From assembly GCA_945876755.1 (NCBI GenBank), contig CAMCPM010000001.1:62001-126000 (forward strand): DNA of 64,000 nucleotides, given 5' to 3'. This stretch comes from an uncultured Clostridia bacterium. Lineage in GTDB: Bacteria; Bacillota; Clostridia; Oscillospirales; Ruminococcaceae. Positions 63,354 to 64,000 of the stretch are shown piece after piece. The notes beneath the pieces are model-generated. The model was not told the origin of the DNA. It ran no database searches and worked only from the letters and a program-made list of their open reading frames with translations. Numbering within the stretch: position 1 is the stretch's first letter; every line of letters starts with the position of its first letter. A program made the translations under genes and the position numbers.

Positions 63354-63464
63354 GCATTACAGAGTAGGCAGATGCGCGTATAGTGCTTGGCGGACGGGGA
63401 GTTGTCGCCTTGACGAAAAACATTTTTATGTTTGCGGTGCATCTGTCGCATCCCGCTGAAATGC
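63354..63464 (+). ncRNA. Tetrahydrofolate riboswitch (folT/THF class I)
   Basis: The segment carries the conserved THF RNA boxes in order: AGAGUAG (63361), GCGCGUAUAGUG (63374-63385), a G-rich loop with GUUGUCGCC, UGACGAA, UUUGCGGUGCAUCUGUCGCAUCC-type 3' half (63431 on, given here only in outline) and the closing CCGCU. P1 can extend as GCAUU (63354-63358) with AAUGC (63460-63464). It precedes a folate transporter gene, the standard context. Identification is from remembered consensus and manual folding. Confidence 0.88.
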
Positions 63465-63514
63465 ATAACAGGAGCTTTTCATTTTATGTCTCCCGATTAT
63501 GCAGATTAGCATAA
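63463..63514 (+). promoter_or_regulatory. Competing hairpins between THF aptamer and start codon
   Basis: GCATAA (63463-63468), TTATGC (63497-63502) and GCATAA (63509-63514) can pair in two exclusive ways. The first GCATAA overlaps the 3' strand of aptamer P1; the second lies six bases before GGAGG (63521-63525). This could link ligand binding to ribosome access. Confidence 0.5.
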
Positions 63515-63534
63515 CTTTAAGGAGGTATATTATA

Positions 63535-64000
63535 ATGAAAAGCTTTTTTTCTATGTTCAAAAATTCGGCAAGTGAGCTGAAAAACGTTCGATGTCTTGCG
63601 GTTACAGGTATCCTGGTGGCTGTTTTTATCGTTCTGGATATGTGTTCTATAAAGATCGGCGACTTTATCAAGGTCAATTTTGCATTTATTGCGCTGGCTT
63701 CCGTAGGTATGCTGTTCGGACCCGTTCCGGCTGCTCTTGCGGCTCTTGCAGGCGACCTCATCGGATGTATTCTCGGAGGTCAGGCTCCTGTTCCCCTGCT
63801 CTCCTGCACGGCTGTGCTTGAAGGACTTTTATACGGCATTTTCCTTTACAAAAAAGAAGGCATAAAACTTGTTATAATGTCAATAATAGCAAGAGTCGCT
63901 GATTCAGCTATAATTTCTCTGCTTTTGAATACTCCTATTTTGATGTACTACGGATTTATGACAAAAACAACGGCGCAGCTTTATGTGCGTTACGGAAAAA
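63535..64000 (+). CDS. folT: Folate ECF transporter S component (FolT), partial
   Basis: The first 155 residues before the right window edge. AAGGAGG precedes the ATG. At least four hydrophobic helices are visible, with FIKVNFAFIALASVGMLFGPVPAALAALAGDLIGCIL resembling FolT/ThiT-type S components, which bind vitamins and dock on the ECF ATPase module encoded elsewhere. The THF riboswitch upstream supports folate as substrate. Confidence 0.88.
   Translation, partial: MKSFFSMFKNSASELKNVRCLAVTGILVAVFIVLDMCSIKIGDFIKVNFAFIALASVGMLFGPVPAALAALAGDLIGCILGGQAPVPLLSCTAVLEGLLYGIFLYKKEGIKLVIMSIIARVADSAIISLLLNTPILMYYGFMTKTTAQLYVRYGK

Noticed and set aside
1-64000. tRNA, rRNA and CRISPR arrays
   Set aside because: No T-loop GGTTCRA-type cloverleaf, no rRNA signature and no regularly spaced direct repeats were found on reading both strands by eye.

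Overview
The window looks like chromosomal DNA of a low-to-mid GC, endospore-forming Firmicute of class Clostridia, most like Ruminococcus and relatives (Oscillospiraceae). The gene orders priA-def-fmt-rsmB-rlmN-prpC-prkC-rsgA-thiN-spoVM and hprK-PHP-murB-rapZ-whiA-dnaE-pfkA are typical of this group. Strong sigma-A promoters (TTGACA-17-TATAAT), GGAGG Shine-Dalgarno sites, frequent TTG/GTG starts and several sporulation genes (spoVM, ytfJ, ymxH, a spoIIM-like gene, a cotJC remnant) agree with this. I saw no rRNA, tRNA, CRISPR array, transposase or phage gene. The lineage is an inference; no database search was possible.

Layout. 1-3031 (+): 3' end of a PHP phosphatase, then an Lrp-type regulator, an aminotransferase and ispE. 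3262-5491 (+): an McrB/McrC-like pair whose McrC has lost the usual nuclease residues. 5541-27881 (-): one long run of housekeeping genes: a Zn-free-standing M50 protease, scpA, scpB, DUF2953, ytfJ, dacF-like, rluB; then a three-gene biotin carboxyltransferase set (12S/1.3S/5S-like); then yicC, remA, gmk, rpoZ, priA, def, fmt, a Zn peptidase, rsmB, rlmN, prpC, prkC, rsgA, thiN and a 29-codon spoVM. 28120-29723 (+): rpmB and apgM.

29795-40648 is the accessory part. It holds a DUF2935 protein, a 5'-truncated cotJC, a cupin, a chemoreceptor, a cation-efflux gene behind a NiCo (czcD) riboswitch, a broken alpha/beta hydrolase, a response-regulator fragment between two nearly identical hairpins, and a 1305-residue protein with about twelve 52-residue helical repeats and a C-terminal zinc ribbon. 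40913-42283 (+) is a divergent GH4 glycosidase.

42371-54100 (-) returns to core genes: tsf, rpsB, ymxH, mreB/mbl, comF, recD2, a small membrane protein, pnp, rpsO, a DUF624 protein, a SpoIIM-like protein and proC. 54338-64000 (+): hprK, PHP hydrolase, murB, rapZ, whiA, dnaE, pfkA and, at the window edge, a folate ECF transporter S component behind a tetrahydrofolate riboswitch.

Most interesting: the McrBC-like pair stripped of both DNA-recognition domain and nuclease motif; the large repeat protein; the stand-alone transcarboxylase-like set; the two metal/folate riboswitches; and the decay zone at 30.8-36.7 kb.
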